Shown here piece by piece: positions 35,730 through 48,175 of a stretch of DNA of 64,000 nucleotides; positions within the stretch are counted from its first letter, which is position 1, and each line of letters opens with the position of its first letter. The DNA comes from Gigaspora rosea (lineage: Eukaryota > Glomeromycota > Glomeromycetes > Diversisporales > Gigasporaceae), in NCBI GenBank assembly GCA_003550325.1, contig QKWP01002007.1, forward strand, positions 12,209 through 76,208, given 5' to 3'. The translations under genes and the position numbers were made by a program. The notes below the pieces were generated by a model. It ran no database searches. It was not told where the DNA came from and was given only the letters and a program-made list of their open reading frames with translations.

Positions 35730-35943
35730 TATTTGCACGGGTAATCCGATTTGTAAATAAAATAAATGCGTAAGATAAAATTTTAGGGTTAGGGCCTTAA
35801 CATTAGAGGTTATGAGGTTAGAACAATGCTTATTATATGTACAATTTCATTCCCGTTGTTTTTAATTAGTGCACCAAGGTCGATTTAAACATTAGTTTTT
35901 GCATATCTGATATTTTCGCTTTTTTCTTTTTTTACGCGTGTTC
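35730..35943. mobile_element. MITE family B, copy 3, right end missing
   Basis: Begins TATTTGCACGGGTAATCCG and follows copies 1 and 2 closely (TTAGGGTTAGGGCCTTAACA, AATTAGTGCACCAAGGTCGA, TTTACGCGTGTTC). It then stops, lacking the last 110 bp and right TIR. It lies inside the TIR element at 34499-36108. Confidence 0.8.
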
Positions 35944-36108
35944 ATTGGAATACTTAGTCAAAAGAAAGTAGTGATAATCGACCAATAAAAATCGATCACG
36001 TGAATCACGTGCTCGATTTATTTTGATCAAAATAAATTGAGCACGTGATCCACGTGATCGATTTTTATTGGTCAATCACAAGGTCGCCATGGCGACGGGT
36101 CGCCATAA

Positions 36109-37039
36109 ACTAACGCTCAAAATTTATATATTTAAAATAATAATTTGTATTTGTATAATTAAAATTTATATAAATAAAAGTTTTTTTATAATTATTTAAA
36201 AATTTTTAATATCATAGATTTCCAAAAATAAGCTACTCTAAAAATAGGCTACCCTTAAATTTGAACAAAAAACCTAAAAACCTTTAATACCCAAAAATAA
36301 GCTACTTCATATTTTTAAGCTAAAAACAATAGTAATTTTTTTTATTCTGAAAATAAACTATCTTTTAAATCTATGCAATATATAATTATACTTTATTAGT
36401 AAATAAACAAGTTTCTAGTAACTTATTATTTTCTGGTATACTGTAAAAATAACAGGCATTACTGAAACTTGTTTTTTTTTACTATTACAATATCATACAA
36501 AGTAAAGCATTATTTTTTAACTGAGAATTTATGTAAGTATGTACATACATATATACATATATACGCAAACATATCTTTTTTCATGCTGATCTAGTTTAAA
36601 AAAATTAAATAAATAAATTAAAATAAAAGATAAAATAAAAATGAATCATATATTTAAATAAAAAACTATACAAAATAAAAAATAAAAAAAATCATATTTT
36701 AAAAACTGAAAAAAAAAATTATTATAAAAAAATAAATAATAATTAAGTTAAATAAAAAAATTATTAAAATAATAAATTAAAAAAAAATATAATATAAATT
36801 AAAATTTAAATTAAAAAAAATATAAAAAAATAAATTAAAACGAAATGTTTAAAAAGAAATAAATTTGAAAAATAGAATCAAAATAAAATCAAAAAAAATA
36901 AATTAACAAAAAATTAAAAATTAATGAATTAAAAATTAAAAAAAAATATAAAAATTAAAAAAAAATAATATTAAAAATAATTTAAAAAAATAAATAAATA
37001 AAGAATTACAGGCAGCAATAAAAAAATATATTGTTATAT
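36109..37039. repeat. AT-rich low-complexity DNA with AATAAGCTACC repeats
   Basis: 36215-36320 repeats CCAAAAATAAGCTACTCTAA-like units, also found at 39570-39690, where the last unit is inverted. 36600-37020 is almost pure A/T. There is no gene. Confidence 0.55.
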
Positions 37040-37156
37040 AGTGCACGAATCCTTAAATCAACAAGTCATAAATATAGTGGCCAAATTTGGAGCCATGTTA
37101 TACAAAAATAGCCTAATATGATTGGTTAATATAAGTATATATTAAATTAGAAATAT

Positions 37157-37206
37157 ATAAGAAAGAGAAAAGAAAAAGAAAGAGAGAAAGAGAAAGAAAG
37201 AGAAAA

Positions 37207-37239
<33 letters not shown>

Positions 37240-37276
37240 AGGAAAGAGAAAAAGAGAAAGAAAGAAAAGAAAGAAA
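37157..37276 (+). repeat. GA-rich microsatellite
   Basis: 120 bp of purine-only AGAAAGAGA units run directly into the assembly gap. Confidence 0.9.
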
Positions 37277-37369
37277 NNNNNNNNNNNNNNNNNNNNNNNN
37301 NNNNNNNNNNNNNNNNNNNNNNNNNNNNNNNNNNNNNNNNNNNNNNNNNNNNNNNNNNNNNNNNNNNNN
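37277..37369. other. Assembly gap (93 N)
   Basis: A run of N is bordered by the GA tract on the left and 52 A residues on the right. Simple-sequence collapse is the likely cause. Confidence 0.98.
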
Positions 37370-37424
<55 letters not shown>

Positions 37425-37987
37425 AGAAAAGAATTAAAATTTTTATAATATTAAATTTAACTATAGTATATTTTTTAATAATTTTGGGCAGAATTAAGAA
37501 TATTATTAGTAGTTCTGGGCAAAATTAAAGCAGCCAAATGTTTAATTTAATTAATAAATTAGGTTAACTATAACAAGAAATAACTCTATTAAATACTAAG
37601 TAATTTAAAAAATTAGCTTCATAACTTTGTTCTTTAGGTTTGATTTTATTATTCTATAAAGAGATTTGATTTATAACTAGTGTTTAAAATTCAAATTTGG
37701 TTTTATGTTCTCAAAAAGAACATTTTTAATTTCTTAATGTTCTTAGTAAAATTTTAATATTCTTTATATAGAAAAATTAAAACTTTTTTAATATTAAAAG
37801 AATTATATTGAATGTTCTCAAATAGAGAACATATTTTAATAATTTATGTTCCCAAAAAATTGTATAATGTTCTTTGAGAATACTAAGAACATTGAATTTT
37901 AAACATTGTTTATAACTACTTTAGATTTTTATTTATAAGCTTTTAAAGATTGTGTATTATAGTTGCTGATTAAAGGATTCACGCACT

Positions 37988-38626
37988 GTAGTATATATAT
38001 AGTTAGCATATTTGCAAAATTTTAAGACTATTTCTTTGATTTAATCTTTTACAAATAGCAATTGTTTTTTTGAATTTGGGATTTGTCCGTGTTTTGCAGC
38101 AAGTATAGATTGTACTTGGCCAAAAAAACATTACTTGGTTAACTGATAAGTAAATTCACGAGTTACTTGGATAACTAATAGATATACTCAGATATAAAAT
38201 CTAGCTCGTTTTACCTGAGTAAACTGTTATATGATTGGTTACAAAAATTATTGTAGCCAATCAATTTTTATATTATAAAATCAGTTCAGTGATATAAAAC
38301 AAGTAATTCAAGTTATGGTATATAAAAGCCTTGTGTTTAATAATACCTATTAGTAACAATTCATTATTAATATCTAATTGTTTAGGATTATTTAAATATT
38401 CCTACTTGGGTATTACTTGGGTGAATTCACCTATTTAAGGTAATGGGCCCTATTTTTAGAAATACTCCTATTGTTAGAAATCTTTTATTTTTTGTCACAA
38501 CAGACTATAAAATACAAATTTTTTCAAACAAGTTATGTGAATACAAATATATAAGTTAAAATATATCATGTTCTATAGTAACTTTTGAAACAATTACAAA
38601 AGAAAAATGTACTAACTTACAAATTT
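37988..38626. other. AT-rich DNA, possible decayed TIR end
   Basis: AGTATAGATTGTACTTGGCC at about 38101 weakly mirrors CAGGTATAATCTGTAGCTAG near 39410, and TTACTTGG/GTAACTCAGG motifs recur at both ends. This may be an old element of about 1.3 kb containing family E copy 3. There is no gene. Confidence 0.35.
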
Positions 38627-38930
38627 GATAATAAGTTTTGATCTACTGATCTGTTTTAGATAATTTTACTACCAAAATGTTCATTTCAATAAAACGATTC
38701 TAACAAGCCCAAAATCACTAAAATCTGATTACAGAATCCCAAAATTGTTGTGATTTTGTACTATTTTATTAGTAAACTTTATAAAATAGTACAAAATTGT
38801 GATGATCTTGGGATCTTGTGATCAGATTTTAACAATTTTGAGCTTGTTAAAATTATCTTATTGAGATGAACATTTTGGTAGCAAAACCATTTAAAATAGA
38901 TCAGTAAATAAAAATTTATTATTAAATTTT
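38627..38930. mobile_element. Foldback family E, copy 3
   Basis: TTTTGATCTACTGATCTGTT and CTACCAAAATGTTCATTTC arms are mirrored on the right. The centre is an inverted TTTTGTACTATTTTATTAG pair. Arm motifs match copies 1 and 2. Confidence 0.8.
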
Positions 38931-40004
38931 GTAAATTAGCTTATATGAAATACAAGATAAAGTAAATATTAAACAACAAAAACTTAAGAAATAAGAGCAA
39001 AAAAGGAACAGAGAGCAACAAAAAAAAACAAAAAAACAAAAAACAAAATATAAAAAATAATAATATAAAAAAAATTTTAAATTTCTAAATTTTTTTAGAA
39101 TAGTTATATTAGATTTCTAACAATAGGAGCCAATGGTCAAATTTTAACCAAATTTTACAAAGTTTTAAGCTTAGAAAAATTTTTTTTTATATATAAATAT
39201 AATACAATTTATATATTATTAAATAATAAATAGATTATAAATTTTATATATAAAAATATATTAATATTTAATAAAAAATTTTAAGATGTAACAAAAAAAA
39301 GTTTCTAGGAATATGGCCTATTACCTTATTGTTTGAGTGAATCTATCTAGATAACTCTAGTTATTACTAGTTAACCGATTAACTGTGAGTAACTCAGGTA
39401 ATACCTGACCCAGGTATAATCTGTAGCTAGTATATACTTTATTAAATATAGCATCAAATATAGTATAGATACTATATTTTTAATAATGCACATACCGGCT
39501 CCTGAGTATGTACATAAATACAAAACCTGTTCATAAATGTTTATGTATAAAAAATTTTTTTAAAAAACAATACCTAAAAATAAGCTACCCTTATATTAAG
39601 CATAAATTGCTTAAAATCTTCTATATTCTAAAAATAAGCTACCTAATTTTTGAGCTCAAAATCATTCAAAAAAAGGAGCTTATTTTCAGGAATCTATGGT
39701 ATATATTAAAAATCTATGTATATCTTACTATATATAGTAATTTATTTACTAAATTTAATAGATAAAAATTACTAATATAAGAATTTTTAATTTTTTTAAT
39801 TTTAAATAAATTTTATAATTTATTTAAAAATATAATAGTTGTAAAAAATAAATTATTAAAAAAAATTAATATTTTTTATAAAATTTTGTAAAATATTAAA
39901 TTTAAAATATATATAAATTCACAAAATAAAAAAATTTTAAATCTAAAATTTTTTAAATTTTAACATTTTAACATAAAAATAAATTATGTATTTTTTTTCA
40001 TAAA
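38931..40004. other. AT-rich DNA
   Basis: No gene. 39565-39695 holds three AAAATAAGCTACC units, the last inverted and ending AGGAATCTATGGT, matching CATAGATTTCCAAAAATAAG at 36217. Confidence 0.45.
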
Positions 40005-40690
40005 GTGTCTTTCCGGGACCAAGCTTTATTAATATTTGTTGCTAACTATATAGATTTATATTTTAGTATTATAACGAGAGTACAACTAAACATATATGCA
40101 CTTTTGGTGCTTAATTTGAGTAGTCCATTTGAAGGTTCTACACTAGCTGTTATACCTGCAAACCAACTACAGGATCTGTTTATTTAAACCCTCTAATTGT
40201 ACATACTTACCAATTATTTCAAGCCAGGTACCTTTGTACCGAAGTGCCTCCACTATCTTATCTGAACTTGGTTACTCTATTGGGTTCTCACAGATAGGTA
40301 TAGTGGCTGTCCTCTAATCCTTTTGTGTCTTATACATTTCCAGATTAGGTTTTCAGAGATATTGCGCCAAAGCCCATATATATCCTCTGTCCTTGTAAAG
40401 TTCACCAAACTCTAGTACATCCATCCCTTCATTTTTAAAATATTACTAGTATTCCAGACTACCAATCCATTGGCCCAGAAGGATCAGTTCACCCAGTATT
40501 AGGATGCCTTATAGTCTCCTTTTCCTTGGACCATGCTTCTGTAATGCATGTTCTTTTTCTCTAGTATGACTCTGGCAACCAGATTAGTGAACCCCCTCTT
40601 GCCATAGAGGCTTTTGCCCATCTAGTCTTCTCAGTTTTTCTTTATCCAACTCCATTTCTTGTGCACCATCGAAAGCTCGGTTACTCTCTG
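40005..40690 (-). pseudogene. GC-richer worn coding remnant, unidentified
   Basis: Composition rises sharply above its surroundings. On the minus strand short open segments appear in alternating frames (for example AFDGAQEMELDKEKLRR, SLYGKRGFTNLVARVILEKK, IYGLWRNISENLIWKCIRH). This pattern suits an old LINE or transposase gene with many frame changes, but I found no catalytic motif and do not name a family. Confidence 0.35.
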
Positions 40691-42654
40691 CTAAATTATG
40701 TATTTAAAAATATATAATTGAAATAATTATTATTTAAATTTTTAAAGAAATTTGTTTAAATTTTTATTTTTTTAATATTTTTAAACTAATTTTTATAAAT
40801 TTTGTTAAATTTAGCAGGTTGCAATATCGCAAATTGATATTTTAAAAAAAAACAATTAAATTATTATTAGTTAAAGTTAAAGTTAGGGTTTGAACTAGTA
40901 TTAAGATTAGAGTTAAAAAGCATATATATACAAAATTAAATGCTAAAAACTTTTAATTAGAAGCCCAAGACTAGTTTATTTAATGAAATTTTAAAATATT
41001 TAAAATATTTAATTTTTTTGTTCGTTTTTCCTAGTTTTGTTATGCAAGGTTGTGTGATCTAATTGGTTGTTTATATTAACCTACAATATAGCAGCCTGCA
41101 ATATTTAACAATATTCTTTTTATATATAAAAAATTTATAATAGCTTTTATATACATAATTAAAAATTTAATATTTTAAAAGAATAATTGTTTTGTAACTA
41201 TAGGTTACAATAAATTTTTTGTAGCCAGGGTTCATAACTAAGCCCAGATATAATATAGTTAGAGTTAGAGTTAATGAGTTAGAGTTAGGGTTAGAATTAG
41301 AGTTAGGATTAAAATTAAAATTATTACAAAATCGCGAGAAGAGTATTTTTTGTTAGTAGTACAATAGGAGTTACTCTAGTAAACTTTTGAGTTAATAACA
41401 ATTTTATAAAATGTGGTTATAGTAGCCTTGTCTACAAATATATTAATCCTATTTTAAAAACTATCTTATAAAAATAGCTAAAAATTTTTTATAGAATTAT
41501 CATAACTACTATATATATATTAATTGCAAAATAATATCTTAAATTTTTCAATTACTCTACATATTAGTCTTTAATATTTTATCATAGAGTAAAAATCTAG
41601 AAGTGTAAATTTTTTAAACTAAAAAATATATGAATATACCTTTTATAAAGTTAAACCAATATTATAAATTATATCTAGATTATAAATAGTATCCAGAACT
41701 AAAGATTTATTATTTTGTTTTAATTATATCTAAATTGTAAAAATATACTTAGACTCTAACTCTAGCCAAAGTCTTTTTTTTTTGACTACATTTTTTTTAA
41801 TATTGAATTAATCTATCTAACCCAGATTAGCTTAATTTTGATCTGTGATCTATATAACCCATCATATTTACTAACCAATATGAATCAACCCAACTTGGAT
41901 AAGACCTTTATTGGAAAGTTTGCAACTGGTTGGTTTCCAACTAATAATTTGAAATAAATGATTTATATCTGATATAATCCAAAATTTTAATTAGGATATG
42001 CAAACAAATAAAATTGGTTTTTATTATTTAATAAAAATTAAAATTTTTTCTATATTTGTACATATAAATTTTTTTATTCTTAATAAAAAAAACACTATAA
42101 AAAACTTCTGTTGCTATAGTGATCCCACAATCAACTAATCAAACTTGATTATATGAGTTATGTGACTACTAATTTGTAAAGAGCAAATTAGTAAACATAT
42201 AGCCTATGGAACCAATTTGGTCAAACGATCACTTCCAAAAATATTGTATAACAAAATGAATAACAAAAAAAAGAATGAATCTATTACTAAGGAAACCTAC
42301 AAAATTTTTTATTTTTTTTTGCATCTATTTAATTTATTTTTATGAAATTGCTATTACTATATTATGATATTATAAACTCTATATATCCAGTGCCAATTTC
42401 ACACTTTATTTATAAAAAAAAATTCTAATCAAAAAATACTTTGCAGATAATCATACCACAACAATTTTATGACTAAACAGCTCTATACACCTATTACAGA
42501 GCCTCTAACAATAGCAAAATTGCCACAAATAACAATTTTTTAACCTAAATGGTTTCTTTAATTATCCTAACTTGACCAATTTTTACAAAGACAAACAAAA
42601 ATACCAAAATTCTAATATAAAAAAAAGCAAAACCACAAAATCACCTATTTAAGA
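40691..42654. other. AT-rich intergenic DNA
   Basis: No gene. GTTAGAGTTAGGGTTAGAATT and related TTAGGG-like runs lie near 40880 and 41265-41310. Confidence 0.45.
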
Positions 42655-42890
42655 TGCAAAAAAGCACTGAAGAACACAAGAAAGCACCAAAGCATACAAG
42701 AAAATACTAAAGTATACAAGATAGCACTAATGCATGCAAAAAAACACTAAAGCACTAAGCACACAAAAAAGCACCAAAGTACGCAAGAAAGCACCAAAGC
42801 ACAAATGCAAGAAAGTACCAAAGTACAAATACAAAAAAGCACTGAAGCACAAACACAAAAAGCACTAAAGCAGATACAAAAAGCCCTATT
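42655..42890 (+). repeat. Minisatellite AAGAAAGCACCAAAGCACAC, about 20 bp
   Basis: Ten or so imperfect units of about 20 bp run to 42890. A similar decayed run (TTGCAAATTGCCAAAGAAAT) closes the window at 63895-64000. Confidence 0.75.
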
Positions 42891-44640
42891 TCATGCATCA
42901 GTTTCTGGTTTCAAATGAAGAAATACCTAAAGAAAAAAAGAAATTAGTACTAGTAACAAGAAAAAAAACAACTAGCAAAAAAGAAAAAAAGACTAGTACT
43001 TATTTGAAACAATATAACAAAGTTGTAAAAGCAAAGCCCTCTACTCATTTCTTCTGATAACAAGCAAAAAAGCATTTAAAAAAGAGAAAAACCAGCCTGG
43101 TTCCATTTTGCATTTTAGCCTTTGGTTTCAAATAAAGAAATACTTAAAGAAAGAGAAAATTAGTGCTAGTAAAAAAAACCCCCAACTAGTAAAAAAAAGG
43201 CCAATACTTATCTAAAGACCAGCCCAGTCTTAGATTTATTTTGCACCTTAGCCCTAACAAATTTAAAGAGGTTAAGGCAGTATTTTCATATAGTGCTACT
43301 GCTAATACTTTTTTATCTTCAACAAAACCAATTTCAAATATAAAGATCTAAAAAAAAAAAAGAAAAGTTGGTGGCAGTAACAAAAAAGAAGAAAAAAAAT
43401 AAATTGGCCAATACTTAGGGAGCATCCATAAATAACATTATGTACCCCTTATACAGGGTTGGCACATTTATCTATTGGGGTGAATGGAGAACAGCTCTAT
43501 TGGCATCACTCTATTGCTCCATCGAGAATAATTTACGAATGGAGCCAATGGAGGCCAACTGGTTTATAATATAGTGTTGTTAATAATTGCTAACTAATTC
43601 CATTGGCTCTATTGTTTCCATTGTTTCCATTGGTTAGCAATTTTTCAATGGAGTATATCCATTGCCACCCTGTCCTCATAGTAGCGCTTGACCCCCCCTA
43701 CTATATAAAAAAATTTTTCAAAATCCGTATGTTTATATATAAAATTTTACCAAAACTTGAATATATTGTGACACAGTGATTTGATTTGGATGATTTAGGT
43801 AACATTCGATTCATCTTAGTGAGACGAATCCAATGATACCAAAATCATTTCATTTGGATCACTGGATCAATAGTTATTTACAAAAACTATTGATTTTATA
43901 ATAATTTTATAAGAAAACATAATAACCAATAGTATTTGGCCAATAAAATTTGATCCAGTGATCCAAATGAAATGAAATTGATACCATTCATCTCTTCCCA
44001 CCAAGATGAATTGAATGGTACCAAAATCATTAAATTTAGACTGCTGGTTCAATTTTTAGCCAATTTTTTCTAAAAAAATTACATTATATTTTTTTGACCC
44101 CCCTACTTATTGAAAAAACATTATCGTTTGTCCAACCCCTCTTGTATAATGTCATTTATGGATGCCCCTTATCAAAAGCAGTCTAAAGAAAATTCAAATA
44201 AAGAAGCACCCAAAAAATAAAAACTGGTCCAGTTCCATTTCACCTCTCAGCTCCTAGTTTCAAATGAAGAAATACCTAAAGAAAGAGAAAATTAGTGATA
44301 GTAAAAAAAACCAACTAGTAAAAATAAAACAAAAGGCCAGTACTTATTTAAAGACCAGCCCAGTCCCAGTCCTATTTCACATCTCAGCCCAAACAAAATT
44401 TAAAGAAGTTAAAGCAGTATTTTCACATAGTTCTACTGCTATTGCTTTTCCATCCTTAGAACCAAGCTGATTACTGGTAGTTGATGTAGTATTTTCACAA
44501 AGCCAATTTCAAATATAAAAATCTAAAAAAAAGAAAGAAAAGTTAGTAATAGTAACAAAAAAGAAAAAAATTGTTTAATACTTATCTAAAGCAGCCTAAA
44601 GAAAATCCAAAGATCATGAAATGAAAAAAATAAATAAATA
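42891..44640. repeat. Repeat array with TTTCAAATGAAGAAATACCT units
   Basis: A composite unit of TTTCAAATRAAGAAATACC, AAAGAGAAAATTAGTG, AACCAACTAGTAAAAA and GCCARTACTTATYTAAAG occurs near 42910, 43125 and 44255. A sister unit starting CCAATTTCAAATATAAA occurs near 43330 and 44505. It is interrupted by a MITE at 43418-44168. The open frame at 44264-44470 lies in the array and lacks a domain. Confidence 0.6.
43418..44168. mobile_element. MITE with GGGAGCATCCATAAAT ends and TTA duplication
   Basis: GGGAGCATCCATAAATAACA is mirrored by TGTCATTTATGGATGCCCC, with TTA at 43415-43417 and 44169-44171. The sister repeat at 44576-44600 (AATACTTATCTAAAGCAGCC) is the uninterrupted form of the flanks (AATACTTA|TCAAAAGCAGTC), an internal empty site. 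A 3-bp TTA target fits PIF/Harbinger. The interior holds ATTCGATTCATCTTAGTGAG-type palindromes (43805-44015). Confidence 0.85.
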
Positions 44641-44798
44641 TTTACCTGTGAATCTAGACTAAACCAGAATCTGGTATCTCAGAAACAAGCTATAATATGA
44701 TCACCAAACTTAAATATGATTGGCTAATAATATAGGGATTGCATAGTGACAAGATCACTATTTTATTTTTGCCAAAAAATTTTTATACTAAAAAATTT

Positions 44799-45183
44799 TT
44801 TAAGGGTAGGGTGTACAAATTTCCAATTTCATATAAAATCGATTGTAGATCAACTTTGTATAACAAATTTATATAATATCATATGATTTACATGTAAACA
44901 TTATATGATCTGACCAATCAATTCTTTATACAACCTACAAAAATCATATAGCATTCTACGAAAATTTAATTCTATATAAAGTTGATGTTTTTTAAAACAA
45001 TGGATATTGCGCAACTTCATTATTATAAACAAACTATTTTAAACTACCTATTATATAAATTTTATACAAATTGGTCAAGATCTTAAAAAAATTTATCAGA
45101 AGCATTTTTTTATTTACTATATAAAATTCCAATATACCACGTATATCATATGAAAAATGATCTATGTTCACCCTACCCTTAAA
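44799..45183. mobile_element. MITE with TTAAGGGTAGGGTG ends
   Basis: TTAAGGGTAGGGTGTACA is mirrored by TGTTCACCCTACCCTTAA. It is 385 bp and AT-rich inside, with an internal palindrome around CATATGATTTACATGTAAAC. Confidence 0.82.
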
Positions 45184-45590
45184 TATAATATTTTTTGCTA
45201 GCTGGCCAGGTCCTATTTGCTTATTGTATAAAATGAGAACTAACTAATTTAATTTGTAATAATACATCTTTTTTTGTTTATTTAACATAAAAAGCTCTTC
45301 TTAGTATATAAAATTCATGCATATTTGTACAATTTTATTTTAGTATGTACAATTTTTTAAAATAGATGTGCACATGTGCATATGAAAAAACAGTAGATAG
45401 TGTACAAATATGTACAATTTTGTGCACAAAATATTTGTAATATATCATTATATATAGAACTGGCAAAGTATTTAATTTTATAAATAATTTGTTATATAAT
45501 GTACAAAAATTTTTGTGATGTGCACAAAAAAATTTTTTTTATATATACATGTGCACAAAATTTTTTTTCAGATTCTATACACTGACTCTT
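45184..45590. other. AT-rich DNA with TGTGCACATGTGCA motifs
   Basis: GTGCACATGTGCATATG (45366) and GTACAAATATGTACAATTTTG runs recur. No gene. Confidence 0.4.
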
Positions 45591-45830
45591 CTTATAGGTA
45601 AGATTTTATTGTCCGGAGCGAAGCGGAGGACCCCTATTTTCATGTCATTAGCAATTTTTGTCCGTCTGTCCACCCATGTGATCAATGATCTACACATACT
45701 AAAGGCGTTAGCAGATTTTGTCCATCTGTCCGCCCACGTGATCAATGATCTGCACATACTAGAGGTCTTATCAAAATTTGTCCGTCTGTCCGCCCATGTG
45801 ACCAATAACAACAATAATTAACTTTTTTTA
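45591..45830 (+). repeat. 60-bp tandem repeat, open on both strands
   Basis: Units start at exactly 45661, 45721 and 45781 (TCCGTCTGTCCGCCCATGTG...), two and a half copies with about 85 percent identity. The plus frame at 45549-45821 reads a 20-residue repeat (VRLSTHVINDLHILKALADF type); the minus strand is open across the same span. It is GC-richer than its surroundings. It may be a repeat-protein exon or a plain minisatellite, and the nearby CCGGAGCGAAGCGGAGGACC palindrome hints at an element. Confidence 0.7.
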
Positions 45831-46069
45831 ATTCGCTCCAGACTTACAACAGCTCCTGTTTTCCTAGTGATATGCATTTTTTACTTAAAAAACATGCACT
45901 ATTGCAATTTTTTGTTTTTATCCATATGGGCAGATCAGACTCATTTGAGTGATGTTTTTGAAGATTACCTAAAATTTGTACCAATTAAATCTGTATAGGT
46001 AATATTTTTGAATATTTGTACCAATCAAATTATTTAATAAGTGATCATCAAATCAATTTCTTTCTAGAA

Positions 46070-46148
46070 GGTCCGAGTTTGTAATGAGTTTGTAATGAGT
46101 TGGTAATGATTTGGTAATGAGTTGGTAATAAGTAGTTAATAAGTTTGA
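46070..46148 (+). repeat. GAGTTTGTAAT minisatellite, about 11 bp
   Basis: Six to seven units of GAGTTKGTAAT. Confidence 0.85.
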
Positions 46149-48175
46149 CTATCAAGTTTAAAATAATATACTTTTTATGCATATATATATATAATAATTT
46201 TTTTTTGGTTTAATACTTTTTTTAATGACTCTAACATAGCTTTTTTGTTTTGGTACAGTACAAATGAGAATTACTATAGAAAACATTATTTACTATTTGT
46301 ATACTTAAAAATATAAAATAGTGCTATAGAACTTATGTTTAAAAGATTTTTACGAATTTTTTATTAAAAAATTATATAAATATCGCATATTAGTTATTCT
46401 TATTCATGAGGAGGTGCTGTGTTGTTATTGTCATATTAGTAATGTATCACATTTTATATCACATAAAATCATAGCAGACTTTCATTATAATTGATCAATT
46501 TTTGTAGATCATCTCGTGAAATTGTAAAATTTTATTGGTTAATCAAAATTTTAAACTTTAACTAAATCATCATGAATAAAGAAGCTAATATGCATAAAGA
46601 TAGTAACTAAATTTAATACTTTGCTGAATCTTTACTGTCTTTACCATCTTTACTATAAAATCTTAATAACTTAAACCTAAAACTATAATCTTGTTGCAAA
46701 CAAAATAAGGAAGAATCTCAACATATTACAAATCAAAAAAAAATAATATAAAAATAAAATAAAATAAGGTAAAATGAAAATACAAAAATTTAAATTATTC
46801 TTAACTGTTAACACTAATAAAAAATAATCAAACCCCATTTTTAGTACTGTTGCTCTAACATCAAACCGATCTTTAATTTTATTTAACAACAATCATTCAT
46901 TATACAGTTATACAGTTACTTATACTTCATTTGGACCTTTCTCACAAAATTTATAAGCCTTATAACTCAACTTCATGTTATTAGCCTATATAATAGATTT
47001 TTTATTAGTAAAGATTTCGAAGAAAAGGTTTCACAAATAAAGACAGCCTAAATTGCTTAGTTCAATTAATTTATTATACTTATAAGCTAAACTTAACCAT
47101 TTAAATATACCTCTTATTTAACTTCCGAATTACTTCGTGGATTACCGAATTACTTTGAAAGTTTATAAAATGAGACGTGTTCTTTAAAATTTTTGTGGCC
47201 CCAAGCTTTAACAATTCGTATTCGTGGCTAACATCCATTTTGGTGGCTGCTAAACGTTATGCTAATAGGTAGTACATATTGTCGGTCGATCATCCAATCA
47301 AATTAAAAAGCCCGCTATGCTGTTAGCGTTTGTTTATGTTACGCGAAGATCACAAGATCCGGAGATTTTTATTGAGCTTTTGTAGATCATTTTCTTGACC
47401 CCTTTAGTGACCCCCTATACATGCAATGATCGGTGATTAATCACTCAAAAAATAATTATTATACAGAATGGGTAAAGAAATTTATTATTCAAAAAAGAAA
47501 GAATAAAGGCTTTACTGCTATCAGCTTTGTACTGTATATATACTAAGTTAAGTTTTGTAATAATTAAAATTTACAACAACATAGTTCGACTTTGAATTTT
47601 TTTACGAAACCTATACACATCAGTATTTACGCATCAATAATTTTTGTAAATGACATAATCCTAATGACTAACTCGATTATGTCATTATCTAGTCTAACTA
47701 CATAAAAATTTATGAGGGTATTTAGACACAAAATACTATCATGCATTATTTCTTCGTAGTACCCCATTACAAATGAAAACGGAACTTTCCTAAAGGAAAA
47801 ACCAAATACATACGTACATATATACGTATCAGAGTTGCAGGTAAAACCGGTAAAATTATGGAGAGATTGGCGAAATTAATTATAATGGGCATTTAGAAGC
47901 TTAAGTTGAAACTTAAAAGGAAAAATTGGATTTTATGTATGTGCGAAAAAAACTAACACAAATGACATTTATATATAATGATCAAATATATAAAATCTAT
48001 GTGAATCGAAATGTCAAAATTCTGCTTTTTACAACTAAATTTTTCATAAATTCTTTAAACATCGGCGCATGTATGCAAAAATTTGTTAAATCAAGTTAAT
48101 AATAGGTTATTCGTCTATTAATTAAATGGTTTTTTTATTGCCTTTAATAGTTTTGTCATTCATTTTCTAGTTTGT
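46149..48175. other. Intergenic region upstream of the second histidine kinase
   Basis: AT-rich to 47140, then a GC-richer patch (47180-47430) with no open frame of note. CTTATTTAACTTCCGAATTA (47120) resembles CTCATCTAACTTTCAAATTA at 30514. No promoter motif is clear. Confidence 0.4.

Larger units (their letters stand above)
34499..36108. mobile_element. TIR element carrying kinase/Sel1 gene fragments
   Basis: The ends are ATGGCGACCCGTCGCCAT (itself a palindrome) plus AGCGACC...GATCGACCAAT, inverted at 36108 and about 34501. It is 1.6 kb. Inside are a Ser/Thr-kinase-like fragment, a Sel1-repeat fragment, a truncated family B element (35730-35943) and a hairpin (35965-36078, GATCGATT...CACGTG arms). 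No transposase was found. It resembles a Pack-type element that picked up host gene pieces, though a TIR element simply inserted into an old gene could look similar. Confidence 0.65.
37040..37987. mobile_element. TIR element containing the assembly gap
   Basis: AGTGCACGAATCCTTAAATC at 37040 is mirrored by GATTAAAGGATTCACGCACT ending at 37987. The interior holds the GA-rich tract, the N run, a poly-A run and GTTCT/AGAAC units (37690-37900) that recur at 58915-59010. The true length is unknown because of the gap. Confidence 0.6.

Noticed and set aside
45575-45814. CRISPR-like array from the 60-bp repeats
   Set aside because: Units are directly adjacent with no unique spacers, and the host is eukaryotic.
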